Source: Candidatus Vicinibacter proximus
GTDB taxonomy: Bacteria > Bacteroidota > Bacteroidia > Chitinophagales > Saprospiraceae
Assembly: GCA_016713905.1 (NCBI GenBank)
Contig: JADJOE010000002.1
Location: 434,001-498,000 of the forward strand
Direction: 5' to 3'
DNA length: 64,000 bases
In this document: in pieces, positions 1-9,220 of the stretch
How positions within the stretch are numbered: the first letter of the stretch is position 1
Layout: each line of letters opens with the position of its first letter
Made by a program: the position numbers and the translations under genes
Notes under the pieces: model-generated
Told to the model about the DNA's origin: nothing
Databases searched by the model: none
The model's input: the letters and a program-made list of their open reading frames with translations, nothing else

Positions 1-770
1 TGCAGACTTTCGTACTGCATTCTTCTTCGTTGCCGAATCTGATAAAATTCATCCATATAATGATTCATTGAATCACCTGTTGTGGCACGAATTGCATTCA
101 GCAAAGCATTGTTCTCATTTTCCAGTAATTCTCCGAACCATGCATTTTGAATATAAATTTTATTGAGTGTATCTGAGGATATTTGTATTACTTCCGACAA
201 GTAATTAATTGTTGCCTTATGCGAAAATTGAAAACTATGAAAATACTCATGCATCACCAATTGCAACCAGTCCTCTGTTTTATTAAAATCAGGAACAACT
301 TTAATCAGGGTTTCAACATCAGAACAAAGCATCATAGGCTGATTATAAAATATAGAAGCTGTATCTTTAAAATTCATATTATTTTCCATATGGAAAGGCT
401 GAGCGTCCATTCGTGGCAGCTTCAATAGCGAAAAGCCGTTCCCACAATCAAGTAACTCATAGTTATAGTTTTTAAAAAGTATATCACTACCAAAGGCGAT
501 ATAGGTACTGCTATCTGTAAAATAAAGTAAAGGGCGGATGTGTGCATCATCATTCAGGCCTTTCCACACTATGTTACTAATAAGCTCTTTGCTTTTGATA
601 AATACATTAATCCGTTCACAAGCCACACAATCAGCCATTGTTCTGTTTGCCTGCGAAATAATTTTTGTTTTCGTATAGGGAAAATACGCACAGAACGATA
701 GAAAAAAAATAAACATGGAGAATAGAAATCTTACGTCGCATGATTTAAAATATTGATTAAATTTCATCAT
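1..770 (-). CDS. Membrane-anchored or exported protein with HEYFH motif (3' end outside window)
   Basis: Open from ATG at 770 to the left edge, so only about 256 residues are visible. Residues about 13-33 are hydrophobic (signal peptide or anchor), followed by a CxxC (DCVAC, about 48-52). HEYFH near residue 174 fits the HExxH zinc-binding motif of metallopeptidases, and the preceding WLQLVM helix fits that reading. I do not recognise the family. The downstream glutamate expected of a gluzincin may lie in helix ENENNA about 50 residues later, but this is not certain. It is separated by 118 bases from the next gene, with no attC between them. Confidence 0.6.
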   Translation of the reverse strand, partial: MMKFNQYFKSCDVRFLFSMFIFFLSFCAYFPYTKTKIISQANRTMADCVACERINVFIKSKELISNIVWKGLNDDAHIRPLLYFTDSSTYIAFGSDILFKNYNYELLDCGNGFSLLKLPRMDAQPFHMENNMNFKDTASIFYNQPMMLCSDVETLIKVVPDFNKTEDWLQLVMHEYFHSFQFSHKATINYLSEVIQISSDTLNKIYIQNAWFGELLENENNALLNAIRATTGDSMNHYMDEFYQIRQRRRMQYESL

Positions 771-888
771 AATATTTCAGATTGCGGTAAATGTCTATTT
801 TTCTACTTTTTGATGTTTAGTTCTTACTGAATACAACAGATCAGAAACGTACCGTGCGACATTAGAAGTAAGTACTTTGTAACCAATG

Positions 889-2127
889 TTAATGAATGAT
901 TTCCATTCGCTTTGCTGCCTCTGTATATTCAATATAAATAATTCCGTTGTACGATAAGGATAAATTAGTCTTAGTATATCTATCCATACATCCTCTTTGT
1001 CCATAACATCCCATAATGTCAGAAATGGTTTGACTTTTTGAAAACCAAACCGGTTTAGAATCAGTTAAATCAAGCAAACAATCCTTTCCAACAAAAATTG
1101 AAAGGAGGTTGCCCAATGTACCCTTTGCTGATGGTTGAATTGTCAACTCTTGGAAAACAATTTCTTCATCTACGACATCAAATCCTAAAATTTTACCTTG
1201 GTTGAATTCATATCCCAAAGCATAATATTTACCTTCAAACTTCTTCTTTAACCAAAATCCAGCTTCTTTCATTTTTGGATTTGTAGAGATATGTCCATTG
1301 TGAGCAGAAAGCACCATTTTTATATTTTTGCCTTCTATATCAAGTATGTTTTGTACATTATCTGCCATAAATCTTGCACGATTTAAGCTGTTCTGATTTT
1401 CACTATTTCTTTCGGTATCACAAAAGTATCGTAAATTTTCCAATACAGTTAGAGAAGTCCTTTTGAAAGTTACATCCTGGTCTGAATCAGATATTCTTTT
1501 AGCAAATGAAGTAATAAAATTCGATAATAGCGGATGTATTCGTTTAGCCAATCGTCTGTCTCGTGTACGTTGTAGCTGCAATAAATCATCTAAGAGTGAA
1601 AGTTCATTGTGCCTAAAATTATACTGAATGATGTGGCTAACGGATTTTATATAATCTACTCCGCCTTTTGACATTTGACAATCAAAACCGTAAAACATGA
1701 TACGTTTCTCTGCAGACTTGTTGACATTATATGCTCTCATCCACTCAATTAGTTCCACGAATTCTGCAATTTGCCATACACCATAATTAAGGTATGTTAA
1801 ACTTTCTTTTGCGCTGCCTTTTCCATAAAGCACATATTGATTAATTACCAAAGATTCTGCAAAGCCAGCTTCTAATGCAAAAATCCTAAAGCCTTCATTC
1901 TCAACAAGCCATTTAAAACTGTTGATTTTATGTGTAAAAAAACTTCCTTGACCATGCGATGCTTCACCAAAGCCAATGATTTGTACTTCAGGTTTCCCAA
2001 TAATAGAATTCATCCCATATGTGCTATCTATACTTATATTATTTTTTTTCACCCAATCCTCAATAGAGTGAATTTGTGCATTCACACATTGAGCAATGAA
2101 AATAAATATTATTCCTAAGGTTTTCAT
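889..2127 (-). CDS. Erythromycin esterase-like protein
   Basis: 412 residues with signal peptide (residues 1-18, ending VNAQ). Motifs of the erythromycin esterase/Ere-like fold are present: GEASHGQ near 54-60 (catalytic-type His), ALEAGF near 85 and AHNGHIS near 277. EreA/EreB hydrolyse the macrolide lactone, but most exported Bacteroidota homologues are uncharacterised, so the substrate is unknown. It probably acts in the periplasm. It is a stand-alone gene with no attC detected on either side. The last 100 bases overlap another open frame that looks spurious. Confidence 0.8.
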   Translation of the reverse strand: MKTLGIIFIFIAQCVNAQIHSIEDWVKKNNISIDSTYGMNSIIGKPEVQIIGFGEASHGQGSFFTHKINSFKWLVENEGFRIFALEAGFAESLVINQYVLYGKGSAKESLTYLNYGVWQIAEFVELIEWMRAYNVNKSAEKRIMFYGFDCQMSKGGVDYIKSVSHIIQYNFRHNELSLLDDLLQLQRTRDRRLAKRIHPLLSNFITSFAKRISDSDQDVTFKRTSLTVLENLRYFCDTERNSENQNSLNRARFMADNVQNILDIEGKNIKMVLSAHNGHISTNPKMKEAGFWLKKKFEGKYYALGYEFNQGKILGFDVVDEEIVFQELTIQPSAKGTLGNLLSIFVGKDCLLDLTDSKPVWFSKSQTISDIMGCYGQRGCMDRYTKTNLSLSYNGIIYIEYTEAAKRMEIIH

Positions 2128-2279
2128 CTATTTGAATATTCACTCACATCTTGTGTCTTAGTCAATAAGCCGTCATTTAATAAAAAGTTCATTAGAATTT
2201 CAACTTTTGAAGTTTGCATATATGTTTATAGAAGGATTTCTGCGGTCATATTTTAAAGCCGGTTTGAGGAGTATTTTCG

Positions 2280-2480
2280 TCAGTCAGAATTTTCAAGCTG
2301 AAATATTACTTCTACCGTAGTCCCAAATACTTTCGCCATTTTAAGAGCCAAAACTGTTGAAGGTACAAACTTACCTGTTTCTATCGAATTAACAGCCTGT
2401 CTTGAAACTCCAATTTTGTCAGCAAGTTCTGCCTGGGTAAAATTTTTCTTTGCTCTTTCTATTTTAATCGTGTTTTTCAT
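2280..2480 (-). CDS. Small Cro/CI-type HTH regulator
   Basis: 66 residues from MKNTIK. A helix-turn-helix with pattern TQAELADKIGVSRQAVNSIE at residues 14-33 fills most of the protein, as in the short XRE-type regulators that accompany small membrane proteins in Firmicutes and Bacteroidota. It overlaps the 3' end of the upstream membrane-protein gene by 17 bases, so the two are probably translationally coupled. It likely represses its own two-gene operon (inference). The longer open frame starting at 2537 is rejected because the HTH family begins at MKNT. Confidence 0.85.
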   Translation of the reverse strand: MKNTIKIERAKKNFTQAELADKIGVSRQAVNSIETGKFVPSTVLALKMAKVFGTTVEVIFQLENSD

Positions 2481-2877
2481 CGTCAAAATTGTATTTGCGT
2501 TTTGAAATGAAAAGTCCAAAAAAATAAAAAGCGACAAAAAGAGGGACTAAATACCTGTAACTCCAATCATTTTTATTCAATGTTATGACCAGGTCAAGTA
2601 AACCCAATGTCATCAAAAGTAAAAGTCCCAATGAAAAGGCAATAACTACAGCTTCCATTTGAATTTTGATCTGAACTTCATCCATAAAGAAAATGCTCCT
2701 GTAATATTTGTAGATAAATAATGCAAAAGCAAGCACCGTTATTACAGTCAAAACTATTCCTGCTTCTGTTGGAATTTCCAATGTTTTTAAGGCGAATAAG
2801 CTACCTACATAGCTTAGGCTCCAGATTACCGCATATATTAAAATACGGTCGTTTAAATGTTTTTTTTGATTGTCCAT
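2464..2877 (-). CDS. Small multi-pass membrane protein paired with HTH regulator
   Basis: About 137 residues from MDNQKK, with four predicted membrane helices (about 13-31, 36-56, 70-95, 105-125) and a charged C-terminus (SKRKYNFDDEKHD). This layout, a four-helix protein immediately upstream of and overlapping a 66-residue HTH gene, is common and usually annotated DUF2178-like or unknown. Function is unknown; a membrane sensor or partner for the HTH protein is inference from coupling only. Confidence 0.7.
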   Translation of the reverse strand: MDNQKKHLNDRILIYAVIWSLSYVGSLFALKTLEIPTEAGIVLTVITVLAFALFIYKYYRSIFFMDEVQIKIQMEAVVIAFSLGLLLLMTLGLLDLVITLNKNDWSYRYLVPLFVAFYFFGLFISKRKYNFDDEKHD

Positions 2878-2898
2878 TTGCTTAAAATTAAAACACAA

Positions 2899-3240
2899 AG
2901 ATAAGCAAACTTTTCATATTGTCATGTTTTCTTTACATTTTGTCTTATTTATATGACTAATAGGTCTATGGACAATTTGAGTATTTTTTGCCAGAAGATG
3001 TAAGCATAATGTTGTTAAAACGACTTTTCAATGGTCTGTTAAGCAGCTGGAGGTACCAAGGCTGGAATTTATGGGTCCTCCACCCTGAACCGCCGGTGAT
3101 TAAAAACATTAAATTACACGTCAACAAACAATAGCCCGGTGATGCTTGTCCGGCCTAGATAAAGCACAACAGGGATAAAACACTCCATTTTTCCAACGCC
3201 CAGGCAAAAATTTAGCAATCCCAATGTTTGCAATCGAACT
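2899..3240. other. Intergenic stretch, nothing recognised
   Basis: No open frame above background and no convincing attC. It contains short GC-richer patches (AGCCCGGTGATGCTTGTCCGG near 3132) and a GCATAATG at 3005 that resembles an R' box but has no matching partner arm. It could be a fully decayed cassette. Confidence 0.4.
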
Positions 3241-4137
3241 TCAACGGTTTAATGCATTGAAGAGTAGTGGATAGAATAATTCAGGTTGTTCATACATTGG
3301 AAAATGACCGCATTTGTCTAGCCATTGAATTATTGACTGTGGTACATATTTTTGATATTCCACTGTAAAAAATGCCAAAGGGTCTTCTTTGCAAGTAATT
3401 ATTGTAATAGGTATTTTCAACGATTTAAGTTTTTGGGTAAGGTCGAAATTTATTCGTTCAAGATCTTCCATCATCAAGGCATTTGTTTTTGAGTTAGTAG
3501 TGCCTCTTTTAATTTTCGCAAACTTCCAATCTTGGTTGGTGGTGTCATAGGTATTAAATGTCGCTCTTAAATTGGCTACTTCACTTTGCTCAGAAGTTGA
3601 CATTTTGTGGGCATCTATCTTGCTAAGTTGATCAAATCGGTTACGCTGTTCATTTGTTAGCTTTGCCATTCTATTGGTGAAAATCGTATCGCCATAAGAC
3701 CTACCTAACTTTATATTTCCTGGTGCAATGAAAACAAGTGAAGAAACTTTTTCAGGAAATTGAACAGCAAAGGTAGAAGCGTACATCGCACCCCATGAAT
3801 GTCCATAAAATTTTGCTTTGAGAATTTTTAAACTGTCCATCACATACAATATATCTTTGATATATGCATCAAGATTTACGGTATGCTTATTTAATTCAGT
3901 TGGCATAGAAAGTCCTGTGCCACGTTGCTCCAGTAAAATCGCCATATATTTTTCACCGATTTTTATAGCAACATCCTCTTCCTGATGGCAGTCATTCCCG
4001 GGGCCGCCGCTAAAAACAAATACAGGTTCTCCTTTGCCATAAAGATGGAATCGGATAAAACTATTATCATATTCCAAGCTTTGTCCGCAGGAAGTTATAA
4101 TTATCGCCAATAATGTTATGCCTAATTTCATTTTCAT
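3241..4137 (-). CDS. Alpha/beta hydrolase lipoprotein (proline iminopeptidase-like)
   Basis: About 298 residues from MKMKLG. Lipoprotein signal LLAIIITSCG puts it on the periplasmic side of a membrane. Oxyanion-hole strand FSGGPGND near 41-48 and the ILLEQRGTGLS strand are typical of the proline iminopeptidase branch. The nucleophile elbow is GHSWGAMYA, with a C-terminal ITCKEDPLAFF acid region and GHFPMYEQPE histidine. Substrate unknown. The start at 4137 is preferred because it places the signal peptide at the N-terminus; an upstream ATG at 4176 adds a charged leader. Confidence 0.8.
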   Translation of the reverse strand: MKMKLGITLLAIIITSCGQSLEYDNSFIRFHLYGKGEPVFVFSGGPGNDCHQEEDVAIKIGEKYMAILLEQRGTGLSMPTELNKHTVNLDAYIKDILYVMDSLKILKAKFYGHSWGAMYASTFAVQFPEKVSSLVFIAPGNIKLGRSYGDTIFTNRMAKLTNEQRNRFDQLSKIDAHKMSTSEQSEVANLRATFNTYDTTNQDWKFAKIKRGTTNSKTNALMMEDLERINFDLTQKLKSLKIPITIITCKEDPLAFFTVEYQKYVPQSIIQWLDKCGHFPMYEQPELFYPLLFNALNR

Positions 4138-4199
4138 AATTTTTTCGTCTATAAATATTGTGCAGTTTTTTATCATTGTGTCACAGCTTATGACGGTTA

Positions 4200-4335
4200 A
4201 CGCATGTCAACATGACTAGTTGAGGATTTTATGGGCGCCCAACCATATCCTGATACATAACTTGCCAGTAAAATATAAAATTGTCTAACCACTTTACCAC
4301 AATTACATATGACCTCGCAATAAAGGATTGTTGGT
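4200..4335 (-). repeat. Possible decayed attC
   Basis: TAACGCATGTCA at 4200 and GTTGGTC near 4329 are about the usual attC length apart, and short stretches (GTTGAGG / CCTCGC) could pair. The pairing is weak, so this is tentative. Confidence 0.25.
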
Positions 4336-4340
4336 CTTGT

Positions 4341-5009
4341 TTAATTACTGCTGTGGTCAAGTTGATTTTTTATCAAATGTATAGAAATCAGTGTCATCCA
4401 AGTCAAACCAATTGAAATACATAGACGCTGTAATAAACCAGCATAATATACAAACCCCGATAGTTGTTTAAATCCCATACTCGTCATAATAAAAGTTGCT
4501 ATCATAGCATAGCCTGAAAAAGCTGAATAGTTCGCCAATCCTCTCCTATTATTGGAAATAAAATATGTACGAAAAACAAAACACGCACAGGGTAAAAAAA
4601 TAAAAACAAACATGGAAAATCCGTCATGCAAATGTCCGCTAAATGTAAACTGTCTTAGCACAAGGGGCTTATCGGCTGGATAGCCTAAAATTGGATCGGT
4701 CACAAAGATGCCTGCACCAATTAGTCCGATTCCAGCTAATCTAATTAGTAATGGTCCTCGGAATTTTGCTTTATCTGAATTGCATACCTGTTTTAAATCG
4801 TGTGAAAAAATAATTAATAAAATACCAGTAATAATAAAATTTAGAATCTGTGTCCAACCGGTATCTCCAATTGAAAGTGAACTTAATGGATATGATAATG
4901 AACTGTAGTTAGGTCTCAACATGCCCTCCATCAGAACTACAATTAGGAATAACGGACCGGCAATTGCACCACAAAGTAAAAGAGTATTTGTTTTTGAATC
5001 AGTTTTCAT
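4341..5009 (-). CDS. DUF998 family membrane protein
   Basis: About 222 residues from MKTDSK with six predicted membrane segments. The pattern PNYSSLSYPLSSLSIGDTGW (about 35-54), following the first helix, is the hallmark of DUF998 proteins, as is the GAGIFVTDP segment near 108. Role unknown; integral inner-membrane protein. Its start overlaps the end of the small upstream gene by 11 bases, so they are probably cotranscribed. Confidence 0.8.
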   Translation of the reverse strand: MKTDSKTNTLLLCGAIAGPLFLIVVLMEGMLRPNYSSLSYPLSSLSIGDTGWTQILNFIITGILLIIFSHDLKQVCNSDKAKFRGPLLIRLAGIGLIGAGIFVTDPILGYPADKPLVLRQFTFSGHLHDGFSMFVFIFLPCACFVFRTYFISNNRRGLANYSAFSGYAMIATFIMTSMGFKQLSGFVYYAGLLQRLCISIGLTWMTLISIHLIKNQLDHSSN

Positions 5010-5217
5010 TCTCTTTTTTAATAAATCCAAAATAGAATGTAATCAGAAACAATGTAAAATGAATGAACCCGCGAATGAATAGAAATTTATGGGTCATGGT
5101 AGTCCCCATGAATGGAAGGTTTATTTTAAAGTAAGCGAAATACCAACTTGCCCCCGCAGTTACAAAAAATGCACCCGCTAAAAATTTCCATACTTCCTTC
5201 CAATTAATCTTTTTCAA
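4999..5217 (-). CDS. Small two-helix membrane protein
   Basis: 72 residues with hydrophobic segments at about 11-30 and 47-66 and a charged tail (KKENEN). Overlaps the start of the DUF998 gene by 11 bases, suggesting a coupled pair. I do not recognise the family. Confidence 0.65.
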   Translation of the reverse strand: MKKINWKEVWKFLAGAFFVTAGASWYFAYFKINLPFMGTTMTHKFLFIRGFIHFTLFLITFYFGFIKKENEN

Positions 5218-5276
5218 TTTTTATGGATTTAAATATATTTGTTTCTGTATAGTTGATCTTATCATCTTTGAATAAG

Positions 5277-5411
5277 CATTAAGATTCCAGCGCTTGCTGA
5301 AGCCGTGAGCCTCTGAACCATATATATTTGGCTAAGATAATATTTCTTGTGTTAGTTAAATGTGAACTTTCAATTAATTTGCAAACTTATTATACGGTTG
5401 TTATCTGTATA
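5277..5411 (-). repeat. Possible decayed attC
   Basis: CATTAAGATTCCAGCGCTTGCTGAAG on the left and TTTGCAAACTTATTATACGG with GTTATCTG at 5404 on the right are at the right distance. GTTATC matches CGATAA at 6392, the upstream end of the following cassette. Arm pairing is poor. Confidence 0.35.
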
Positions 5412-5416
5412 GGTTA

Positions 5417-6349
5417 CTACTGGTCTAGTAACCATTGTATTAATTCTTCATGATCAACAATATTCCAAGAATGAGGATGTCTTCTATTGTCAGGTTTTCT
5501 ATAACCTTTATTTTGAGTTGTTATTAATTCTGCATTTTGATTTCCAAGTCTATTCAATTCATTAATCATTGCTGAACATTCAGTCGCATTCATACTTGTA
5601 AAGTCTTCACCGCGTTCTTTTAACCACCAATTAATATCAGGCTCAGTGTAAATTCTCAAAGGTATTTTTGTTAGTTTTTTTACTGCGCTTTGAGTAGTGT
5701 CTGAAAATGAGTATGGCGAAATATTGTAATAATCGATAAGGTTTGTTGTTGGAGTTCCACCGGTTTCTTTCTCCAGTCTGTCTACCATATAAACATTCTC
5801 CGGATTGGCTTCTTTGTCTCTTGAAAGTCTAATATTTCTTATTGCGGAATTATAATATCTTTCAAAATCGAGTGGTGGGTCAATCGCAAAAATTGCTGTT
5901 GGTTTAATGGCGGCATTTTCGGCATATTTAATTGCGCAACTCCCCCCAATTGAAAATCCACCTATATAAAATTTATGGCCAATAAGTTTGTGTTTAGATG
6001 TTACATCCTTGAGAATTTTGTCAAAAGTTTGTTGGCTTAAACTATCAACTCCAAAAGATAAAACTCCATCTTGAAAAGTTGGAATAATTGTACAAATCCC
6101 ATTAATGGCTAACTTGTTAGGTAGATCAGTTTGTAGTAAGACGTTTTCAGCTGTTTCACCAAAACCTGGAATTAGAAAAATATACCCAGTCCAGGGAAGT
6201 TTTGATGGATATATTATGGTGTAACAGTTTTTTGTATTATCGGAATCGTCAAGAAAAACTTTCTCAGTTTTTGGGTTAGATGCCTTCTGTCGATAACAAT
6301 TGGTAGCAAAAAATGAAAATGTGAAAATTATTATAAAAAGTTTATTCAT
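5417..6349 (-). CDS. Exported alpha/beta hydrolase-fold protein
   Basis: 310 residues; N-terminal signal (IIIFTFSFFATNC, probably lipobox FATNC near residue 18). FLIPGFGETAENVL (about 58-71) is an oxyanion-hole strand and GGFSIGGSCAIKYAENAA (about 129-146) the nucleophile elbow with Ser in GFSIGG. An acid is likely in RIYTEPDINWW and a histidine in RRHPHSWNIVDH near the C-terminus. Esterase or peptidase specificity cannot be assigned. One cassette: degenerate attC sites flank it at about 5277-5411 and 6393-6502. Confidence 0.7.
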   Translation of the reverse strand: MNKLFIIIFTFSFFATNCYRQKASNPKTEKVFLDDSDNTKNCYTIIYPSKLPWTGYIFLIPGFGETAENVLLQTDLPNKLAINGICTIIPTFQDGVLSFGVDSLSQQTFDKILKDVTSKHKLIGHKFYIGGFSIGGSCAIKYAENAAIKPTAIFAIDPPLDFERYYNSAIRNIRLSRDKEANPENVYMVDRLEKETGGTPTTNLIDYYNISPYSFSDTTQSAVKKLTKIPLRIYTEPDINWWLKERGEDFTSMNATECSAMINELNRLGNQNAELITTQNKGYRKPDNRRHPHSWNIVDHEELIQWLLDQ

Positions 6350-6392
6350 AATTGTCTGTTTATCGCTTACAGAATGTCTCGATAAGCTTACC

Positions 6393-6502
6393 GATAATGT
6401 TTTCTGGTTTTGCGTTCGGAGGGATTCGAATCATTCAGTTCGTTATAATCATACTGCCCGAAGTTTGCACATTAGACCGCCGGATCCAAAACTGTGTTCA
6501 GA
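6393..6502 (-). repeat. attC site, degenerate
   Basis: The left arm (TTTTGCGTTCGGAGGG at 6408) and right part (AAGTTTGCAC at 6461) match the intact site at 61011-61141. R'' has become GTTCAGA. Probably no longer functional. Confidence 0.6.
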
Positions 6503-6689
6503 GTACGCTACCTTAGTTCAATTTTGTCGGTTGTTGCAAATTTTAGTATTTAGTTCTTTGCAGGCTGGTGTTTATATTCCGAATTAGTAATAAATCTGTT
6601 TCGATCGTAAAGGTAGAGATCTTTTTTTCTTGTACCAACACATAGATTTCTATTTTTTTCATCCAAAATGGAAGAAATATTATTACTAT

Positions 6690-6890
6690 TCGACCCCTCG
6701 TTTACTGTGAATGGCTAAACGCTTTTTCCACATACGTATAAAGTCCAATTCCTTTGATTCCGAACCAAAGATTACCTTCTTTATCCAGTAAAACACATTG
6801 AACATTGCAATATCAGAAGGTACCTTTGATTCTAATAGGTTTTGGATGTTCCTTTTCATTTAGAAAATCTAATTTAAATGGTCCGTTGCA
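6690..6890 (-). pseudogene. Propeller lipoprotein fragment
   Basis: On the minus strand one frame reads VQCVLLDKEGNLWFGIKGIG and continues GLYTYVEKAF before a stop. This is one blade of the two-component-regulator propeller repeat (DxxGNLWFG), as in the intact neighbour at 7271. No other blades are readable, so this is a remnant. The rest of 6503-7020 shows nothing recognisable. Confidence 0.6.
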
Positions 6891-7020
6891 AGCAGTCCTA
6901 TAAAGTAGATCTGTTAGAAAAGCAAAAACTTGCATTTGAAAGAAATCATTTTTTATTGTTCAAATTATCCTTTAGGTTTTATTACCTATATGTTGATTTT
7001 GGCTTCCCTTTGCACTTACC

Positions 7021-7151
7021 GCCAACGATTTTGGACTGTATGACGTGGCGGATTTTTATCACTTCGATTCCATTGAATTCTTAATGTTGGTCCTTTGACA
7101 AATATTTCATAGCAGAACTTCAATCGCCATTTTGTAAGACCCATGTTAGCG
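7021..7151 (-). repeat. attC site
   Basis: Outer ends CCAACG and GTTAGCG. The arm TTTTGGACTGTATGACGTGG pairs with the region ATCGCCATTTTGTAAGACCC. Follows the 3' end of the propeller gene. Confidence 0.75.
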
Positions 7152-7270
7152 GTTCGCTGTTTTTCTCGCTAGTCAAACAGTTTTAAATTCTTTTGGACAT
7201 TTAAATATTCTCCTGTTCAACTATTTCAAGAAAGTAACTTTACTCTTCCAACTTAACTTTAAATCACTGG

Positions 7271-8395
7271 CTAATTATTTCTCTCCTCCCTTCTAAAGTC
7301 CTTAATGGTCTTTCCATCATAACGATGCACCCCACCTCCAGAACCAAACCAAATATTTCCTTTCACATCTTCTAAAATCCCTAAAAGCATTCCTGTTTGG
7401 GACTTTATTTCAGTTACCGAGGGATTTTTATCGTACAAGGATTTTTGATCATAACGGGAAAGCGACCAGACCTGCCCTAAACGAGGAGGTTCATCTGCAC
7501 CAGTAGTCCAGATGTTTCCATTTTTATCTTCGATTATAGCATTAGCGCCCTTCTGCGATACCTTAGTAAAGATGCTGCCGTCATAGCGCCAAAGACCCTG
7601 TGAAACGAACAAGGTATCGCCTCTTTTATCTTCTATTATAGTCGCACCGAACCAAATATTCCCTTTTCTGTCTTCGGTAATTCCCCATACGTTCGAAAAG
7701 GTTTTACCGTCTTTGTTTTTTAGAATGGTAAAAGTTTTGCCATCATAAACACTTAAGTCCCCCCTTGAACCAAACCATAACTTCCCTGCCTTATCTTCTA
7801 GGATGGTATTAATATCATTATTTGGTAGCCCATCTTCTGTGGTAAAAGTTCGAAAAGAATTCCCATCGTAACGGCTAGCGCCACCTTGTGTGCCGAACCA
7901 AATATTACCGGTTCTATCTTCATAAATATGCAACGCTGTATTACTGGCAAGCCCATCCTTTGTTGTAAAATGACGCAAGCTTTCTTGTTCGTCAGGTAGG
8001 TATTGAGCATTGTAAAAATAAACCCCTGAATCTTTGGTTGCAAACCAAAGATTGCCTTTTCGATCTTCCAGGACATCCCAGAAGCTGGAGAAGCGGGGCG
8101 AACTTATTTTATTTGTCAGATTGGTAAAAGAATCTCCCTGCCTGTCCGGCAGGTGGATATCGTACCGAAAGACACCTAAATAGGAAGCAATCAAGATATT
8201 TCCATTCCTGTCTTGCCTTACATTACGCACCATACTCATAGGTACCTGAGAGGTGTCCGCCTCTTTAAGTTGAGCATCGGAGTAATTTGCTTTAATGGAC
8301 TTGATTTTATCCAGCGGAACGTTGGTTTGGTTTTGTCCACAGGAAGTGCAACAAACAAGCATCATAAGCAAAGCAAAAAGGTGAATGAATTTCAT
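7271..8395 (-). CDS. Two-component-regulator propeller-type lipoprotein
   Basis: 374 residues; lipobox MLVCCTSCG near residue 18. At least seven repeats of the form EDKxGNLWFGTxxGVxRYDG cover the rest, predicting a beta-propeller like the periplasmic sensor half of hybrid two-component systems, but with no membrane, kinase or DNA-binding part. Probably a surface or periplasmic lipoprotein of unknown ligand. A second full-length example is at 37589 and a fragment at 6690. The promoter region carries five TGTAA repeats (8450-8497) and a TAnnTTTG match. Confidence 0.85.
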   Translation of the reverse strand: MKFIHLFALLMMLVCCTSCGQNQTNVPLDKIKSIKANYSDAQLKEADTSQVPMSMVRNVRQDRNGNILIASYLGVFRYDIHLPDRQGDSFTNLTNKISSPRFSSFWDVLEDRKGNLWFATKDSGVYFYNAQYLPDEQESLRHFTTKDGLASNTALHIYEDRTGNIWFGTQGGASRYDGNSFRTFTTEDGLPNNDINTILEDKAGKLWFGSRGDLSVYDGKTFTILKNKDGKTFSNVWGITEDRKGNIWFGATIIEDKRGDTLFVSQGLWRYDGSIFTKVSQKGANAIIEDKNGNIWTTGADEPPRLGQVWSLSRYDQKSLYDKNPSVTEIKSQTGMLLGILEDVKGNIWFGSGGGVHRYDGKTIKDFRREERNN

Positions 8396-8419
8396 AATTA
8401 ATCCGTGAATTTATTTCTG

Positions 8420-8427
8420 CAAACATA
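8420..8427 (-). promoter_or_regulatory. Candidate Bacteroidota -7 promoter element
   Basis: The minus strand reads TATGTTTG, matching the Bacteroidota consensus TAnnTTTG, 25 bases upstream of the propeller gene start. No clear TTTG at the -33 spacing. Confidence 0.3.
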
Positions 8428-8449
8428 AATGGAAAGTGTATGAATCGCA

Positions 8450-8497
8450 TGTAAAATAATGTAAATCGAATTGTAAAAAATGTAAAATGATTGTAAG
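8450..8497 (+). promoter_or_regulatory. Five phased TGTAA repeats
   Basis: TGTAA(A) occurs at 8450, 8460, 8472, 8481 and 8492, spacing 9-12 bases or about one helical turn, just upstream of the promoter region of the propeller gene. A regulator-binding array or bent DNA is possible (inference). Confidence 0.4.
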
Positions 8498-8598
8498 CAA
8501 TACCCGAAAGGTGTTCTGTGGTGAAAAAAAAAGTGTCTTCGCAAAAGTCCACTAAAAAACAATTGAATTTACACAGACGGTTCGTTAAAGAGGTGTTC

Positions 8599-8723
8599 AA
8601 CGGTTTTTAGCTTGGCGAAGTGCAGTTTCTTTTGCCTTGCGCTAATAAAAGTTCCAATAGTTGTTGCAGAACAAGAGTCTATTTATATGTGTCAGCTGCC
8701 ATATTGTCATACTATTGTTAGCA
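8599..8723 (-). repeat. attC site
   Basis: Ends AACGG and GTTAGCA. AGCTTGGCGAAGTGCAG pairs imperfectly with CAGCTGCCATATTGTCATACT. The stop codon of the upstream acetyltransferase remnant lies in R'' (TAA of GCTAAC). Confidence 0.65.
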
Positions 8724-9200
8724 GCTCGTTGCTATTTTCAAATTTTTTCCAAAGCAAATAGCTTTATTATTGCCAACATATCTTCCAAAGTTCGGAATTT
8801 TTACATAGCCATTCTTTAAGTAAAAATCACATGACTCTATGTTTTATTTTCTTATTTCAAGCCAGATTTTATTATAACCAAATTCTATAGCCTGGTTTTC
8901 AATATAATCTAAAACTATTCCCAATTCCATTTCTCTTATACTTTGTGTACATTCTTTTCAATTCTGCTATGCCATCAGAGAATGGTCTTATACCACCACA
9001 GTCAATTGCTTCATCTGTCTATATTGCTTTTACAAAAATAGATTTTGAGTCTTTTATATCCCGCTCTTGAAATAAAATTTGTCCTGTATTCCCAAATCGT
9101 TGTCAAAGTTCAACTGAAAGAGCATAAATAAGTGATTTTATATTATTGTCAATTAGTTGGGTTTCAATAATCCTTATTATCAAGATTCGAATTTATGTAA
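8718..9200 (-). pseudogene. GNAT acetyltransferase, decayed
   Basis: Minus-strand frames give in order CGGIRPFSDGIAELKRMYTK, a YKRNGIGNSVLDYIENQA segment (the acetyl-CoA loop pattern RxxGxG), GYNKIWLEIRK, a stop, then SCDFYLKNGYVKIPNFG and KAICFGKNLKIA. This is a complete GNAT domain broken by frameshifts and stops in its N-terminal third and by a stop after IRK. The final stop lies in the attC R'' box, as in intact cassette genes, so it entered as a cassette. Confidence 0.75.
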
Positions 9201-9220
9201 CATATTGTCCAATAAATATT

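Noticed and set aside
795..1004. 69-codon minus frame overlapping the erythromycin-esterase-like gene end
   Set aside because: It starts inside the larger gene and shows no domain; it would only matter if a frameshift extended that gene, which family length does not require.
2960..3240. Possible attC after the alpha/beta hydrolase gene at 3241
   Set aside because: GCATAATG is present but no partner arm pairs with it at any usual distance.
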